Part shown: positions 1 to 7,538 of the stretch, piece after piece
How positions within the stretch are numbered: the stretch's first letter is position 1
How the letters are laid out: each line of letters starts with the position of its first letter
DNA from: an uncultured Lacinutrix sp.
Lineage (GTDB): Bacteria; Bacteroidota; Bacteroidia; Flavobacteriales; Flavobacteriaceae
Length of the DNA stretch: 64,000 nt
Assembly (NCBI GenBank): GCA_937129145.1
Contig: CAKZMU010000009.1
Span: 144,551-208,550, forward strand
Reading direction: 5' to 3'
The notes under the pieces: generated by a model
The model's input: the letters and a program-made list of their open reading frames with translations, nothing else
Database searches by the model: none
Told to the model about the DNA's origin: nothing
Position numbers and translations under genes: made by a program

Positions 1-887
1 TGCGGAATGCCTTTAAAATAATTGGTATAATGTCGTCTGGTTTCAAAAACACCTAGTTTTTCGCCTTTCCAATCTATAGCCATTTGCAAGTGCCTACGAG
101 CAGCTTCCACACGTTCAGACAAAGTAACAGGTGACAAATGCTCTCCTGTTTCAAAAAAGTGTTTTACTTGCTTGAAAAACCACGGATTACCAATGGTTGC
201 ACGACCAATCATGGCGCCATCCAAACCAAAAGAATCCCTCATTAATAGGGCTTTTTCTGGCGAATCCACATCGCCATTTCCAAACACAGGAATGTGCATT
301 CTTGGGTTGTTTTTTACTGCGGCAATAGGTTTCCAATCGGCTTCACCTTTATACATTTGGGCTCTTGTTCTGCCATGAATGGCAATGGCCTTACAGCCAA
401 CATCTTGAAGTCTTTCGGCAACCTCAACAATTTTTATGGAATCGTGGTCCCAGCCTAATCGTGTTTTTACGGTTACAGGAAGGTTTGTGCGTTTAACCAT
501 TTCGGCAGTGAGCTTTTCCATTAGGCAAATATCTTTCAATATGCCTGCGCCTGCGCCTTTACTAACAACCTTTTTAACAGGACAACCAAAATTAATATCG
601 ATGATGTCTGGGTTGGATTTCTCAACAATATCAATGGTCTGCAGCATGCTGTCTAGATTTGCTCCAAAAATTTGAATGCCAACTGGTCGCTCTTTTTCGT
701 AAATATCGAGCTTCATCACACTTTTGGCGGCGTTACGAATAAGCCCTTCGCTTGAAACAAACTCGGTATATACCACATCTGCTCCTTGCTCTTTACAAAG
801 TGCTCGAAACGGAGGGTCGCTTACGTCTTCCATTGGTGCTAATAGTAATGGGAAGTTGGGAAGTTCTATGTTGCCTATTTTTATCAA
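1..887 (-). CDS. dusB: tRNA-dihydrouridine synthase DusB, 3' end cut by window edge
   Basis: FMN- and NADPH-dependent enzyme that reduces uridine in the tRNA D-loop. About 295 codons are visible; the family is usually about 330 residues, so roughly the last 35 lie outside the window. The N-terminus carries the FMN-barrel start LLLAPMEDVSDPPFR (residues 14-28), and the catalytic cysteine is in NFGCPVKK (Cys102). GNGDV and GRATIGNPW, phosphate-binding parts of the barrel, follow later. I chose a TTG start at 887 because it gives the family-typical beginning MIKIGNIELPNFPLLLAPMED and lies just downstream of a good -7 promoter box at 905-912; no ATG is available nearby. Confidence 0.93.
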   Translation of the reverse strand, partial: MIKIGNIELPNFPLLLAPMEDVSDPPFRALCKEQGADVVYTEFVSSEGLIRNAAKSVMKLDIYEKERPVGIQIFGANLDSMLQTIDIVEKSNPDIIDINFGCPVKKVVSKGAGAGILKDICLMEKLTAEMVKRTNLPVTVKTRLGWDHDSIKIVEVAERLQDVGCKAIAIHGRTRAQMYKGEADWKPIAAVKNNPRMHIPVFGNGDVDSPEKALLMRDSFGLDGAMIGRATIGNPWFFKQVKHFFETGEHLSPVTLSERVEAARRHLQMAIDWKGEKLGVFETRRHYTNYFKGIP

Positions 888-904
888 TCTCGAATTATTT
901 GGCG

Positions 905-912
905 CAAAATTA
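905..912 (-). promoter_or_regulatory. Bacteroidota -7 promoter element for dusB
   Basis: On the minus strand this reads TAATTTTG, a perfect match to the Bacteroidota sigma-factor -7 element TAnnTTTG. It sits 18 bases upstream of the TTG start chosen for dusB. I see no clear -33 TTTG, so only the -7 element is supported. Confidence 0.5.
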
Positions 913-956
913 CAGTTTTTTAGGTAATTCTACTTGAAAGATATATTTTAGTATTT

Positions 957-1490
957 ATGAAAAAATCCCTTTTGCCTTTAATCTTTCTTCTTATTGTTAA
1001 TTGTGGTTCTTCTAAAACAGAAAAACCAATTAAAATAAAGACCTTTGAAAATAAGAATCTCTCAGTTAATTACCCTAGTAATTGGGTAAGGTTTGGAAGA
1101 ACTGGAGCAGCTCTCTTCATACCTAAAACAATACAAAAAAACACTCATGAAAACGAAATTGAGCATGTTGATGTTAATAGGATTACACTCTCTATTGATA
1201 TTAAAGAAGGTATTGAGGAAATTTTAAAACATTATGCAAACTCTACTCGTGAAAATGTAAAACTCAAAAACTTTCGATTAATAAAGTTAGAGTCGAATCC
1301 AAAATTTATTTACAAAATTGAATCTTTAAGAGTTTACAATTCTAAACCAGGAACATACAAGAGAGAAGAATATTTTTATGTAAAAGATGGTAAATTAGAG
1401 TTTAATTTATACCAAATGCGAGAGGATTTATTCGATTTTTACCACGATGATGCCATGCTCATTATTAACTCTGTCCAACATAAAAAGTAG
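957..1490 (+). CDS. Hypothetical lipoprotein
   Basis: A 177-residue protein with an N-terminal type II signal: positive MKKS, a hydrophobic stretch, then LLIVNC with lipidation cysteine near residue 16. The mature part is charged and probably soluble in the periplasm. Phrases such as VNYPSNWVRFG resemble small Bacteroidota lipoproteins with a PsbP/DUF-like fold, but I do not recognise a named family. It ends three bases before the TTG start of the Lgt-like gene, so the two are almost certainly co-transcribed. The function is unknown; the link to the lipid-related neighbours is inference from spacing. Confidence 0.8.
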   Translation: MKKSLLPLIFLLIVNCGSSKTEKPIKIKTFENKNLSVNYPSNWVRFGRTGAALFIPKTIQKNTHENEIEHVDVNRITLSIDIKEGIEEILKHYANSTRENVKLKNFRLIKLESNPKFIYKIESLRVYNSKPGTYKREEYFYVKDGKLEFNLYQMREDLFDFYHDDAMLIINSVQHKK

Positions 1491-1493
1491 CTT

Positions 1494-2234
1494 TTGCAAA
1501 TCCCTTTTCAACCAGAGCTTTTCGGTATTTCGATTAATGTTCATTTACTATTAGAGTATTTAGCTTTTTTTATAGCTTTTAGATACTATGTGGTTTTACG
1601 AAAGGCTTCTAACGACCACATCACTTCAGGAAATCGTTTATCGATTATTCTTGGTGCTGCTTTAGGCGCGTTAATTGGTTCGCGATTAATTGGGTTTCTC
1701 GAAAATCCGTTAGTTGAAATTTCCAGCGCAAACATTGTTCAACTACTTAATACTAAAACCATTATGGGAGGTTTATTTGGTGGTTTACTTGGAGTTGAAA
1801 TCGCTAAAAAAACAATTGGTGAAACAAAATCATCAGGTGACTTGTTTGTGTTTCCTATTATTCTAGGCATATTTATTGGTCGTATTGGTTGCTTTTTGTC
1901 TGGAGTTAATGAGTTTACTTATGGGAAAGAAACAACTTCAATGTTTGGTATGGATTTAGGCGACGGATTGCTACGACATCCAACATCACTTTATGAGCTT
2001 GTTTTTTTAGTGTTGCTGTTTTTTGGGCTAAAGCAAATTCAGAAAAATTTAGATTTAAAACATGGCGATTTGTTTAAAATATTTATGCTGCTCTATTTTG
2101 GATTTAGATTCTTTATTGAGTTTTTAAAACCCAATGTATTTTACTTATTCGGATTGAGCACCATTCAATATTTATGTGTAATTTGTTGGTTGTATTACAA
2201 CAAGACTATTATTAATTTGAAGTCACGGTTTTAA
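1494..2234 (+). CDS. Divergent Lgt-like (prolipoprotein diacylglyceryl transferase family) membrane protein
   Basis: A 246-residue polytopic membrane protein with the skeleton of phosphatidylglycerol:prolipoprotein diacylglyceryl transferase: MGGLFGG (residues 91-97), GRIGCFLSG (129-137), RHPTSLYE (161-168) and FGFRFFIEFLKP (202-213). Key positions differ from canonical Lgt. The His of HGGL is Met91, and the signature GRIGNF.NGE.. reads GRIGCFLSGVNE. This makes it a divergent paralogue rather than an obvious housekeeping Lgt. The start is TTG, three bases after the upstream lipoprotein stop. The next gene is a radical SAM protein of the Tes-like type, which suggests work on a glycerolipid or lipid-linked substrate (inference). 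True lgt is presumably elsewhere in the genome. Confidence 0.85.
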   Translation: MQIPFQPELFGISINVHLLLEYLAFFIAFRYYVVLRKASNDHITSGNRLSIILGAALGALIGSRLIGFLENPLVEISSANIVQLLNTKTIMGGLFGGLLGVEIAKKTIGETKSSGDLFVFPIILGIFIGRIGCFLSGVNEFTYGKETTSMFGMDLGDGLLRHPTSLYELVFLVLLFFGLKQIQKNLDLKHGDLFKIFMLLYFGFRFFIEFLKPNVFYLFGLSTIQYLCVICWLYYNKTIINLKSRF

Positions 2235-2290
2235 AACACTAGATGCCTTGGGTACGACTCTGTTGGAGTTAAAATCATGATACAAGCAGC

Positions 2291-2307
2291 AGACACCAGA
2301 GGTGTCT
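2291..2307. repeat. Small perfect hairpin, AGACACC-AGA-GGTGTCT
   Basis: A 7-bp perfect stem with a 3-nt loop in the 209-bp spacer between the Lgt-like and radical SAM genes. It shares the layout nnnnnCC-NNN-GGnnnnn with the other hairpins in this spacer but not their outer sequence. Confidence 0.6.
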
Positions 2308-2338
2308 AACGTTTATAAAACATCATCGATAGTGCTGG

Positions 2339-2361
2339 GTACGACTCCTTTGGAGTCGTAC
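2339..2361. repeat. Perfect hairpin with 10-bp stem and TTT loop
   Basis: Arms GTACGACTCC and GGAGTCGTAC around TTT. A degraded relative (GGTACGACTC-TGTTG-GAGT) lies at 2251-2269. No T-tract follows, so it does not look like an ordinary intrinsic terminator. It is either an mRNA-stabilising/processing hairpin or a small dispersed palindrome. Confidence 0.65.
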
Positions 2362-2390
2362 AAAAACAGACTTTCATGTTTTTACAAACA

Positions 2391-2411
2391 TTTAATTCCT
2401 AAGGAATTAAA
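2391..2411. repeat. Perfect hairpin with 9-bp stem and TAA loop
   Basis: Arms TTTAATTCC and GGAATTAAA around TAA, 33 bases before the radical SAM start codon. Third member of the hairpin cluster in this spacer, with the same tight 3-nt loop layout. Confidence 0.65.
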
Positions 2412-2443
2412 CATCAAAATATATTCAATCAAAAAACTAAAAT

Positions 2444-3835
2444 ATGCCGACTAGAAAATATACCTACTACGATTTTACATTAAGCCTGTGTCCGGAATGT
2501 TTACGGCGTGTAGATGCCAAAATCGTTTTTGAAAATGGCAATGTGTATATGCTAAAACGTTGCAACGAACATGGTAACAGTAAAGTGTTAATTGCTGACG
2601 ATATTGAATACTACAAAAACATTAGAAACTACAATAAACCCAGCGAAACGCCTTTTACATTCAATACAAAAACACATTATGGGTGTCCTTACGATTGTGG
2701 TTTGTGTCCAGACCACGAGCAACATTCCTGCTTAACCGTTATTGAAGTAACCGACCGTTGTAATTTAACCTGTCCAACATGTTACGCTGGTTCATCGCCA
2801 ACCTACGGAAGACATCGAACTTTAGAGGAGGTAAAAACCATGTTGGACACGATTGTAAAAAATGAAAAAGAACCCGATGTCGTGCAAATTTCTGGAGGCG
2901 AACCAACCATTCATCCGCAGTTTTGGAAAATTTTAGATTATGCGAAATCACTACCTATTCGGCATTTAATGTTAAATACCAACGGAATTAAAATTGCTAA
3001 AGATGTTGCTTTTGCAGAACGTTTAAAAACATACTCTCCAGATTTTGAAATTTATCTTCAGTTTGATTCGTTTGAAAATACTGTTTTACAAGAATTACGT
3101 GGTGCAGATTTAAATGCTGTTAGAAAACAAGCCATTGAGAACCTCAATACATTAAACCTCTCAACAACTTTGGTGGTCACGCTTCAAAAAGGATTAAATG
3201 ATGGTGAAATAGGAAAAATAATTAACTATGCATTGCAACAAAAATGTGTAAGAGGTGTCACTTTTCAGCCAACTCAAATTGCTGGTAGGTTAGATAATTT
3301 TAACCCAGAGACCGACAGAATGACCTTGACGGAAGTACGCAGAAAAATCATGGAGCAAACAACTATTTTTAATGCCGATGATTTGCTTCCTGTACCATGT
3401 AATCCTGATGCTTTAGTCATGGGTTATGCTTTAAAATTGGGTGGTGAAGTCTTTCCGTTAACACGCTATATCAATCCGAATGACTTGTTGGATAACAGCA
3501 AAAATACCATTATTTATGAACAAGATGAGCAGCTTCATGGAAAAATGATTGAGTTATTTAGTACTGGGAATTCCGTAGAAAAAGCGGAAGAAAATTTAAA
3601 GTCAATCATGTGCTGCTTGCCCAATATTGATGCGCCCGAATTAGGTTATGACAATTTATTCCGTATTATTATAATGCAATTTATTGATGCTTATAATTTT
3701 GATGTGCGAGCCATAAAAAAATCATGTGTTCATATTGTAGATAAGGACAATAAAATAATCCCTTTTGAAACTATGAATTTGTTTTATCGCGACGATAAAA
3801 AAGAACGATTAGAAGAACTTAGACAAAACATATAG
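2444..3835 (+). CDS. Radical SAM protein of the Tes/MJ0619-like group
   Basis: A 463-residue radical SAM enzyme. The [4Fe-4S]/SAM motif is CNLTCPTC (Cys106, 110, 113), followed by the GGEP motif (151-154). An N-terminal Cys-rich segment, CPEC (16-19), C40 and GCPYDCGLC (80-88), and a C-terminal KKSCVHIVDKDNKIIPFE stretch match the layout of archaeal Tes (tetraether lipid synthase, MJ0619 group), which binds additional metal sites and joins lipid chains by radical chemistry. That family resemblance is from memory of motifs, not alignment. Its neighbour is an Lgt-like membrane protein, consistent with a lipid or lipoprotein substrate. The C-terminal motif lacks the Cys usually seen after IIPF (here ETMN), so substrate or cofactor set may differ. 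Confidence 0.85.
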   Translation: MPTRKYTYYDFTLSLCPECLRRVDAKIVFENGNVYMLKRCNEHGNSKVLIADDIEYYKNIRNYNKPSETPFTFNTKTHYGCPYDCGLCPDHEQHSCLTVIEVTDRCNLTCPTCYAGSSPTYGRHRTLEEVKTMLDTIVKNEKEPDVVQISGGEPTIHPQFWKILDYAKSLPIRHLMLNTNGIKIAKDVAFAERLKTYSPDFEIYLQFDSFENTVLQELRGADLNAVRKQAIENLNTLNLSTTLVVTLQKGLNDGEIGKIINYALQQKCVRGVTFQPTQIAGRLDNFNPETDRMTLTEVRRKIMEQTTIFNADDLLPVPCNPDALVMGYALKLGGEVFPLTRYINPNDLLDNSKNTIIYEQDEQLHGKMIELFSTGNSVEKAEENLKSIMCCLPNIDAPELGYDNLFRIIIMQFIDAYNFDVRAIKKSCVHIVDKDNKIIPFETMNLFYRDDKKERLEELRQNI

Positions 3836-3837
3836 AT

Positions 3838-3999
3838 ATGCTAATAATTGGATTTATAATGTTTGGTCCACCCATTGTTTTAACAATTATTGGGTCAAAT
3901 AAGTCGGACAAAAAGAAAGCTAAAACATTCTATATAGCAGCTGTAGCTTATTTAATTATTGGATTGGGTATTTGTGGTACAATAATTAGTAACTTTTAA
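3838..3999 (+). CDS. Mini membrane protein, paralogue 1 of 3
   Basis: A 53-residue protein beginning MLIIGFIMFGPPIVLTIIG and ending with a second hydrophobic segment (AVAYLIIGLGICGTIIS). The two membrane segments are separated by a short Lys-rich loop (NKSDKKKAK). The ATG is two bases after the radical SAM stop codon, so translation is probably coupled. It is clearly paralogous to the next two genes (shared MFGPP..., Lys loop, Y.I..LG.CG). No known family recognised. Confidence 0.75.
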   Translation: MLIIGFIMFGPPIVLTIIGSNKSDKKKAKTFYIAAVAYLIIGLGICGTIISNF

Positions 4000-4011
4000 A
4001 TCATTTATATT

Positions 4012-4212
4012 ATGAGCTTACTTATAGAGGTTGGGAATTTAGATGGATTAATTGTTTTGGTTTTGGTTATTATGTTTGGTCCGCCAATAATTTTTGCAAT
4101 CATAGGAGCTAAACTTTCAGATAAGAAGAAATCTAAAATTTACTATATCATTTCTGTGGCTTATGTTTTAATTGGATTAGGTGTTTGTGGCTCGATGATG
4201 GTTGGTTTTTAA
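4012..4212 (+). CDS. Mini membrane protein, paralogue 2 of 3
   Basis: A 66-residue two-helix membrane protein. The shared core is VIMFGPPIIFAIIG, a SDKKKSK loop, then YYIISVAYVLIGLGVCGSMM. It has an extra N-terminal segment (MSLLIEVGNLDGLIV) missing from paralogue 1 and partly conserved in paralogue 3 (NLDGL). It starts 12 bases after paralogue 1 and overlaps the possible extended frame of paralogue 3. Unknown function; probably part of the radical SAM operon. Confidence 0.75.
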   Translation: MSLLIEVGNLDGLIVLVLVIMFGPPIIFAIIGAKLSDKKKSKIYYIISVAYVLIGLGVCGSMMVGF

Positions 4213-4220
4213 ACAAAAAA

Positions 4221-4421
4221 ATGATAGTATTAATTGAAAACATGAATCTAGATGGATTGCTAATATTAATAATATTATTAATGTTTGGTCCTGCAATACT
4301 TTTGGCTATTATTGGGTTTCTCTTGTTTAAAAAAAATAAAAAAGCAGCAAAAATACTGTTTATTCTTGCTGCCTTATATCTAATTATAAGTCTTGGTATT
4401 TGCGGAGCTTTAATGAGTTAA
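4221..4421 (+). CDS. Mini membrane protein, paralogue 3 of 3
   Basis: About 66 residues from the ATG at 4221 (MIVLIENMNLDGLLI). The shared core LLMFGPAILLAIIG, a Lys-rich loop (FKKNKKAAK) and a second helix ending LISLGICGALMS match the two preceding genes. A longer frame opens at 4185 inside paralogue 2, but the ATG at 4221 preserves the NLDGL-type N-terminus and avoids the overlap. Its stop lies directly against the stop of the convergent M28 peptidase gene. Confidence 0.72.
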   Translation: MIVLIENMNLDGLLILIILLMFGPAILLAIIGFLLFKKNKKAAKILFILAALYLIISLGICGALMS

Positions 4422-5648
4422 TTAAAACTTTATTTCAGCAGTCGCTTCTTTACCGTCTCGCTTGTAAGTAACCTTAGTGGTGTTTCCTGCTTCAAAAACA
4501 GATAATGCTCTCATATAGCTCATCATATCTACAATAGTGCTGTCTCCTAATTTTACAATAATGTCACCTTTTTTAAGTCCCGCAGTTATCGCTGGTTTAT
4601 CTTCGCTTACACCGTCTATACGCATGCCTTCGCCATCGTATAAATAATCTGGCACCACACCTAAACCAACTTTAAATCTTGGCGTTTCCTCACTTTCGTT
4701 TTTGGTTTTTCTAAAAGCTAATTCTCCGTTGTCATCTAAATCGGTAATGATATCGAAAATGTATTCTGAAATCATATTCATTCCATCAAAATTCAATTTT
4801 TCTGAATCATCTCCAGGTTTGTGATAGTCTTCATGTTGTCCTGTAAAAAAGTGCAGTACAGGAATGTCAACCAAGTAAAACGATGTATGGTCTGAAGGGC
4901 CAACACCAGATTCGTTTTCAATAATTTTAAACCCTTTATTACTAGAGCTAATAACTTGTTTAAAATAAGGCGATGTTCCAGTACCATAAACAGCCAAAGT
5001 GCTATCGGATTTTAAGCGACCAACCATATCCATGTTAAACATATAGTTAATAGAGTCTGTTGGTATTGTGGCGTTTTTAGCAAAGTAGTTAGACCCTAAA
5101 AGTCCCATTTCTTCACCCGAAAATGCCATAAACAAATAATTATTATTCGTGTTGGTCTCTTTTAGTTTGCTCGCTAAATTTAGCATCACAGCCACACCAC
5201 TAGCGTTGTCATCGGCACCATTGTGGATGGCTTTTTCTTCGGACCTATCCAAAGAGCCTTCGCCACCATAACCTAGATGGTCATAATGCGCACCAATCAC
5301 GACTGTTTGCGGTGCGTTGTTGTCTATAAACCCTAAAACGTTTCTGCCAGTAATACTTCCATCTTCGTTTACAGAGGTGTATTTAGCTTCAGAGTGAGGG
5401 TCGGTTTTTGGTGTAAACGTAAAGTCTTGAAAATAACCATCTGTACCCTTACCTTCAATGCCTAAATCTTTAAAACGTTTGGCTATATAGTCTGCTGCTT
5501 TACGCTCTCCTTCTGTCCCTGTACCTCGCCCTTCTAGCTTGTCATCAGCAAGAAAAGTAACGTCTTCTTTCATTTTATTTTCTGGCGTGTATTCTTTTTT
5601 ACATCCTACCAACGATAAAAAAAGAACTAATAGCGATATTTTTTTCAT
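4422..5648 (-). CDS. M28 family metallopeptidase lipoprotein with C-terminal PDZ domain
   Basis: A zinc aminopeptidase-type exopeptidase of about 408 residues. A lipoprotein signal (LFLSLVGC, Cys16) is followed by the M28 catalytic domain with metal ligands in GAHYDHLG, GADDNASG, SGEEMGLLGS, NMDMVGR and PSDHTSFY. A PDZ-like domain covers the last about 90 residues (GLGVVPDYLYDG... LKKGDIIVKLGD). An upstream in-frame ATG at 5672 would begin MRKNKTYIMKK, but it sits on the promoter's -7 element, so I prefer the ATG at 5648. It probably acts in the periplasm or on the cell surface in peptide scavenging. Divergent from the PD40 lipoprotein. Confidence 0.93.
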   Translation of the reverse strand: MKKISLLVLFLSLVGCKKEYTPENKMKEDVTFLADDKLEGRGTGTEGERKAADYIAKRFKDLGIEGKGTDGYFQDFTFTPKTDPHSEAKYTSVNEDGSITGRNVLGFIDNNAPQTVVIGAHYDHLGYGGEGSLDRSEEKAIHNGADDNASGVAVMLNLASKLKETNTNNNYLFMAFSGEEMGLLGSNYFAKNATIPTDSINYMFNMDMVGRLKSDSTLAVYGTGTSPYFKQVISSSNKGFKIIENESGVGPSDHTSFYLVDIPVLHFFTGQHEDYHKPGDDSEKLNFDGMNMISEYIFDIITDLDDNGELAFRKTKNESEETPRFKVGLGVVPDYLYDGEGMRIDGVSEDKPAITAGLKKGDIIVKLGDSTIVDMMSYMRALSVFEAGNTTKVTYKRDGKEATAEIKF

Positions 5649-5659
5649 AATATAAGTCT

Positions 5660-5667
5660 TATTTTTG
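5660..5667 (+). promoter_or_regulatory. -7 promoter element for the PD40 lipoprotein gene
   Basis: TATTTTTG matches TAnnTTTG and lies 40 bases upstream of the ATG at 5707. It faces the minus-strand -7 element at 5670-5677, with only two bases (CG) between them. Confidence 0.5.
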
Positions 5668-5669
5668 CG

Positions 5670-5677
5670 CAAAATTA
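5670..5677 (-). promoter_or_regulatory. -7 promoter element for the M28 peptidase gene
   Basis: Minus-strand TAATTTTG matches TAnnTTTG, 22 bases upstream of the preferred ATG at 5648. It overlaps the alternative ATG at 5672, which argues against that start. Confidence 0.5.
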
Positions 5678-5706
5678 GAAATTAATTGCCATTTATATAA
5701 ACAATT

Positions 5707-6816
5707 ATGAAAAAAACAGTTTCAATTTTAACACTTGTCGTTTTACTAATAACATCTTGTAAATCTGACAAAAAAGGAAACGCTACTGATGCGGCTTCTG
5801 GGGCAACAAAGCAATGGGTAGATTCTTTAATATACCCTGAAGAAGTTCACTTTAAATCTATACGACAAGTAACCTTTGGTGGTGATAACGCTGAGGCTTA
5901 TTGGAGTTTTGATGACAAGCAAATTGTGTTTCAGTCTAACAACAAAAATTGGGATGTAGAGTGCGACCAAATGTTTTTAATGAATGCCGATGAAACGTTT
6001 GATGGTACTGTTCCGCCAATGGTAAGTACTGGGTTAGGACGAACTACATGTGCCTATTTTTTACCAGACAACAAGCATTTTGTATATGGCTCAACGCATT
6101 TAGGTGGTGATGAATGTCCGCCAGCTCCACTAAAAAGAGATGGAAAATATATTTGGCCAATTTACCCGAGCTACGACATTTTTGTGGCAGATTTAGAAGG
6201 AAATATTACTGCGCAACTTACAAACGAACCTGGTTATGATGCCGAAGCTACCGTATCTCCAAAAGGTGATAAAATAGTATTTACATCTATGCGTACTGGT
6301 GATTTAGAATTGTTTACCATGAATATTGATGGGACAGATGTGAAGCAAGTAACCCACGAGTTAGGTTACGATGGTGGTGCATTTTTCTCGCCAGATGGTA
6401 CCAAATTAATTTTCCGTTCATCACGTCCAAAAACTGAAGAAGAAATTAAAGAATATAAAGATTTATTAGCCGAAGGATTGGTACAACCAACCGAAATGGA
6501 GCTGTACATCTGTAATGCTGATGGTAGTGATTTACGCCAATTAACAAATCTAGGAAACGCCAATTGGAGTCCGTTTTTCCACCCAAGTGGCGAGAAGATT
6601 TTGTTCTCATCAAACTTTGAAGCTGAAAGAGGATTTCCTTTTAATTTATATATGATTGATATTGATGGGAAAAACCTAAAACGTGTTACACATGGTGAAA
6701 CTTTTGATGCCTTTCCTGTATTTTCAAACGATGGAAAGAAGTTGATTTTCTCTTCAAATAGAAATAATGGAGGTGGTCACGATACCAACTTGTTTATTGC
6801 GGAGTGGCAGGATTAA
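5707..6816 (+). CDS. PD40/TolB-like beta-propeller lipoprotein
   Basis: A 369-residue lipoprotein (signal ending LLITSC, Cys18) with repeated PD40 (WD40-like) blades: SPKGDKIVFTSMRTGDLELFTMNIDG, FSPDGTKLIFRSSRP, HPSGEKILFSSN and FSNDGKKLIFSSNRN all show the xPDGxxIxFxS pattern of TolB C-terminal propellers. The family binds proteins or peptides; no catalytic motif is visible. It is divergently paired with the M28 peptidase, with overlapping promoters, and may assist peptide handling at the envelope (inference). Confidence 0.9.
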   Translation: MKKTVSILTLVVLLITSCKSDKKGNATDAASGATKQWVDSLIYPEEVHFKSIRQVTFGGDNAEAYWSFDDKQIVFQSNNKNWDVECDQMFLMNADETFDGTVPPMVSTGLGRTTCAYFLPDNKHFVYGSTHLGGDECPPAPLKRDGKYIWPIYPSYDIFVADLEGNITAQLTNEPGYDAEATVSPKGDKIVFTSMRTGDLELFTMNIDGTDVKQVTHELGYDGGAFFSPDGTKLIFRSSRPKTEEEIKEYKDLLAEGLVQPTEMELYICNADGSDLRQLTNLGNANWSPFFHPSGEKILFSSNFEAERGFPFNLYMIDIDGKNLKRVTHGETFDAFPVFSNDGKKLIFSSNRNNGGGHDTNLFIAEWQD

Positions 6817-6885
6817 AAAAGATGTTGTTGCTTTAGTTATGACATTGGCGTGATATAAATCTTAGTCTTTGTCGTGGGTAGCTAT

Positions 6886-7515
6886 TTATTCATTTTCTAA
6901 GTTAAATTCATTAACTTGTAATGGCTTTGCGTTCAATTTATTCAAATTTAATTCGAGCTCGCGCAAGATACCTTTTAGGTATTTCTTGTCATTTAATTGT
7001 TCCTCTGAAAGCTTTATTTCTTTGCCAAAAAACCAATATTGTCTAAACCCAAACTTGTTCTTTAAAATTCTCATCAATTCTTTGTCTTCTTTAGTGTCTA
7101 TTAAAGGTATTATTTCGATTCTATTTGTATTTGATTCTGGCTCAACCAGATTAATCCTAAAATAGTAGTTCCCAATTTTTCCTAATAGAAAAGTTTCCAA
7201 ATCCTTGATTATGCTTCCAACTCCATCAATTCTTCCATAGAAGTCCAATTCTTTAAATGTTGGCTTATCAAAAAGTCTTTTTCTATCTACTAAATTGTTG
7301 TAGTTGTTAATTACTGCTGCAATTACCACTATGAGAGCAAATCCTGATGAGTATAAAATCGAATCTGGCAATCTGAATTTTAAAGCTTCAAGCGAAAATC
7401 CATATTTAATTATGGTCGGTAAAAAAGTGAATGGTAAAATCAAAAGGGTTGAGATTGTCCACCCTTTTAAAAGAGCAAATCTTTCAAAAACCACTATTTT
7501 AATAAGGTCATTCAT
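6886..7515 (-). CDS. Hypothetical membrane-anchored protein
   Basis: A 209-residue protein with two N-terminal hydrophobic segments (WTISTLLILPFTFLP, residues about 19-33; SSGFALIVVIAAVI, about 56-69) and a charged cytoplasmic or periplasmic tail of about 140 residues rich in Lys, Glu and Asn. I recognise no family. It is isolated between the PD40 gene (convergent) and the TonB-dependent receptor gene, whose frame ends 23 bases upstream of it on the same strand. Confidence 0.6.
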   Translation of the reverse strand: MNDLIKIVVFERFALLKGWTISTLLILPFTFLPTIIKYGFSLEALKFRLPDSILYSSGFALIVVIAAVINNYNNLVDRKRLFDKPTFKELDFYGRIDGVGSIIKDLETFLLGKIGNYYFRINLVEPESNTNRIEIIPLIDTKEDKELMRILKNKFGFRQYWFFGKEIKLSEEQLNDKKYLKGILRELELNLNKLNAKPLQVNEFNLENE

Positions 7516-7538
7516 TTTTATTTCCTAGTGACATAAAA

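Noticed and set aside
172..937. Rightward frames of 60-80 codons in the first kilobase
   Set aside because: They lie antisense to dusB, which has full family motifs on the minus strand.
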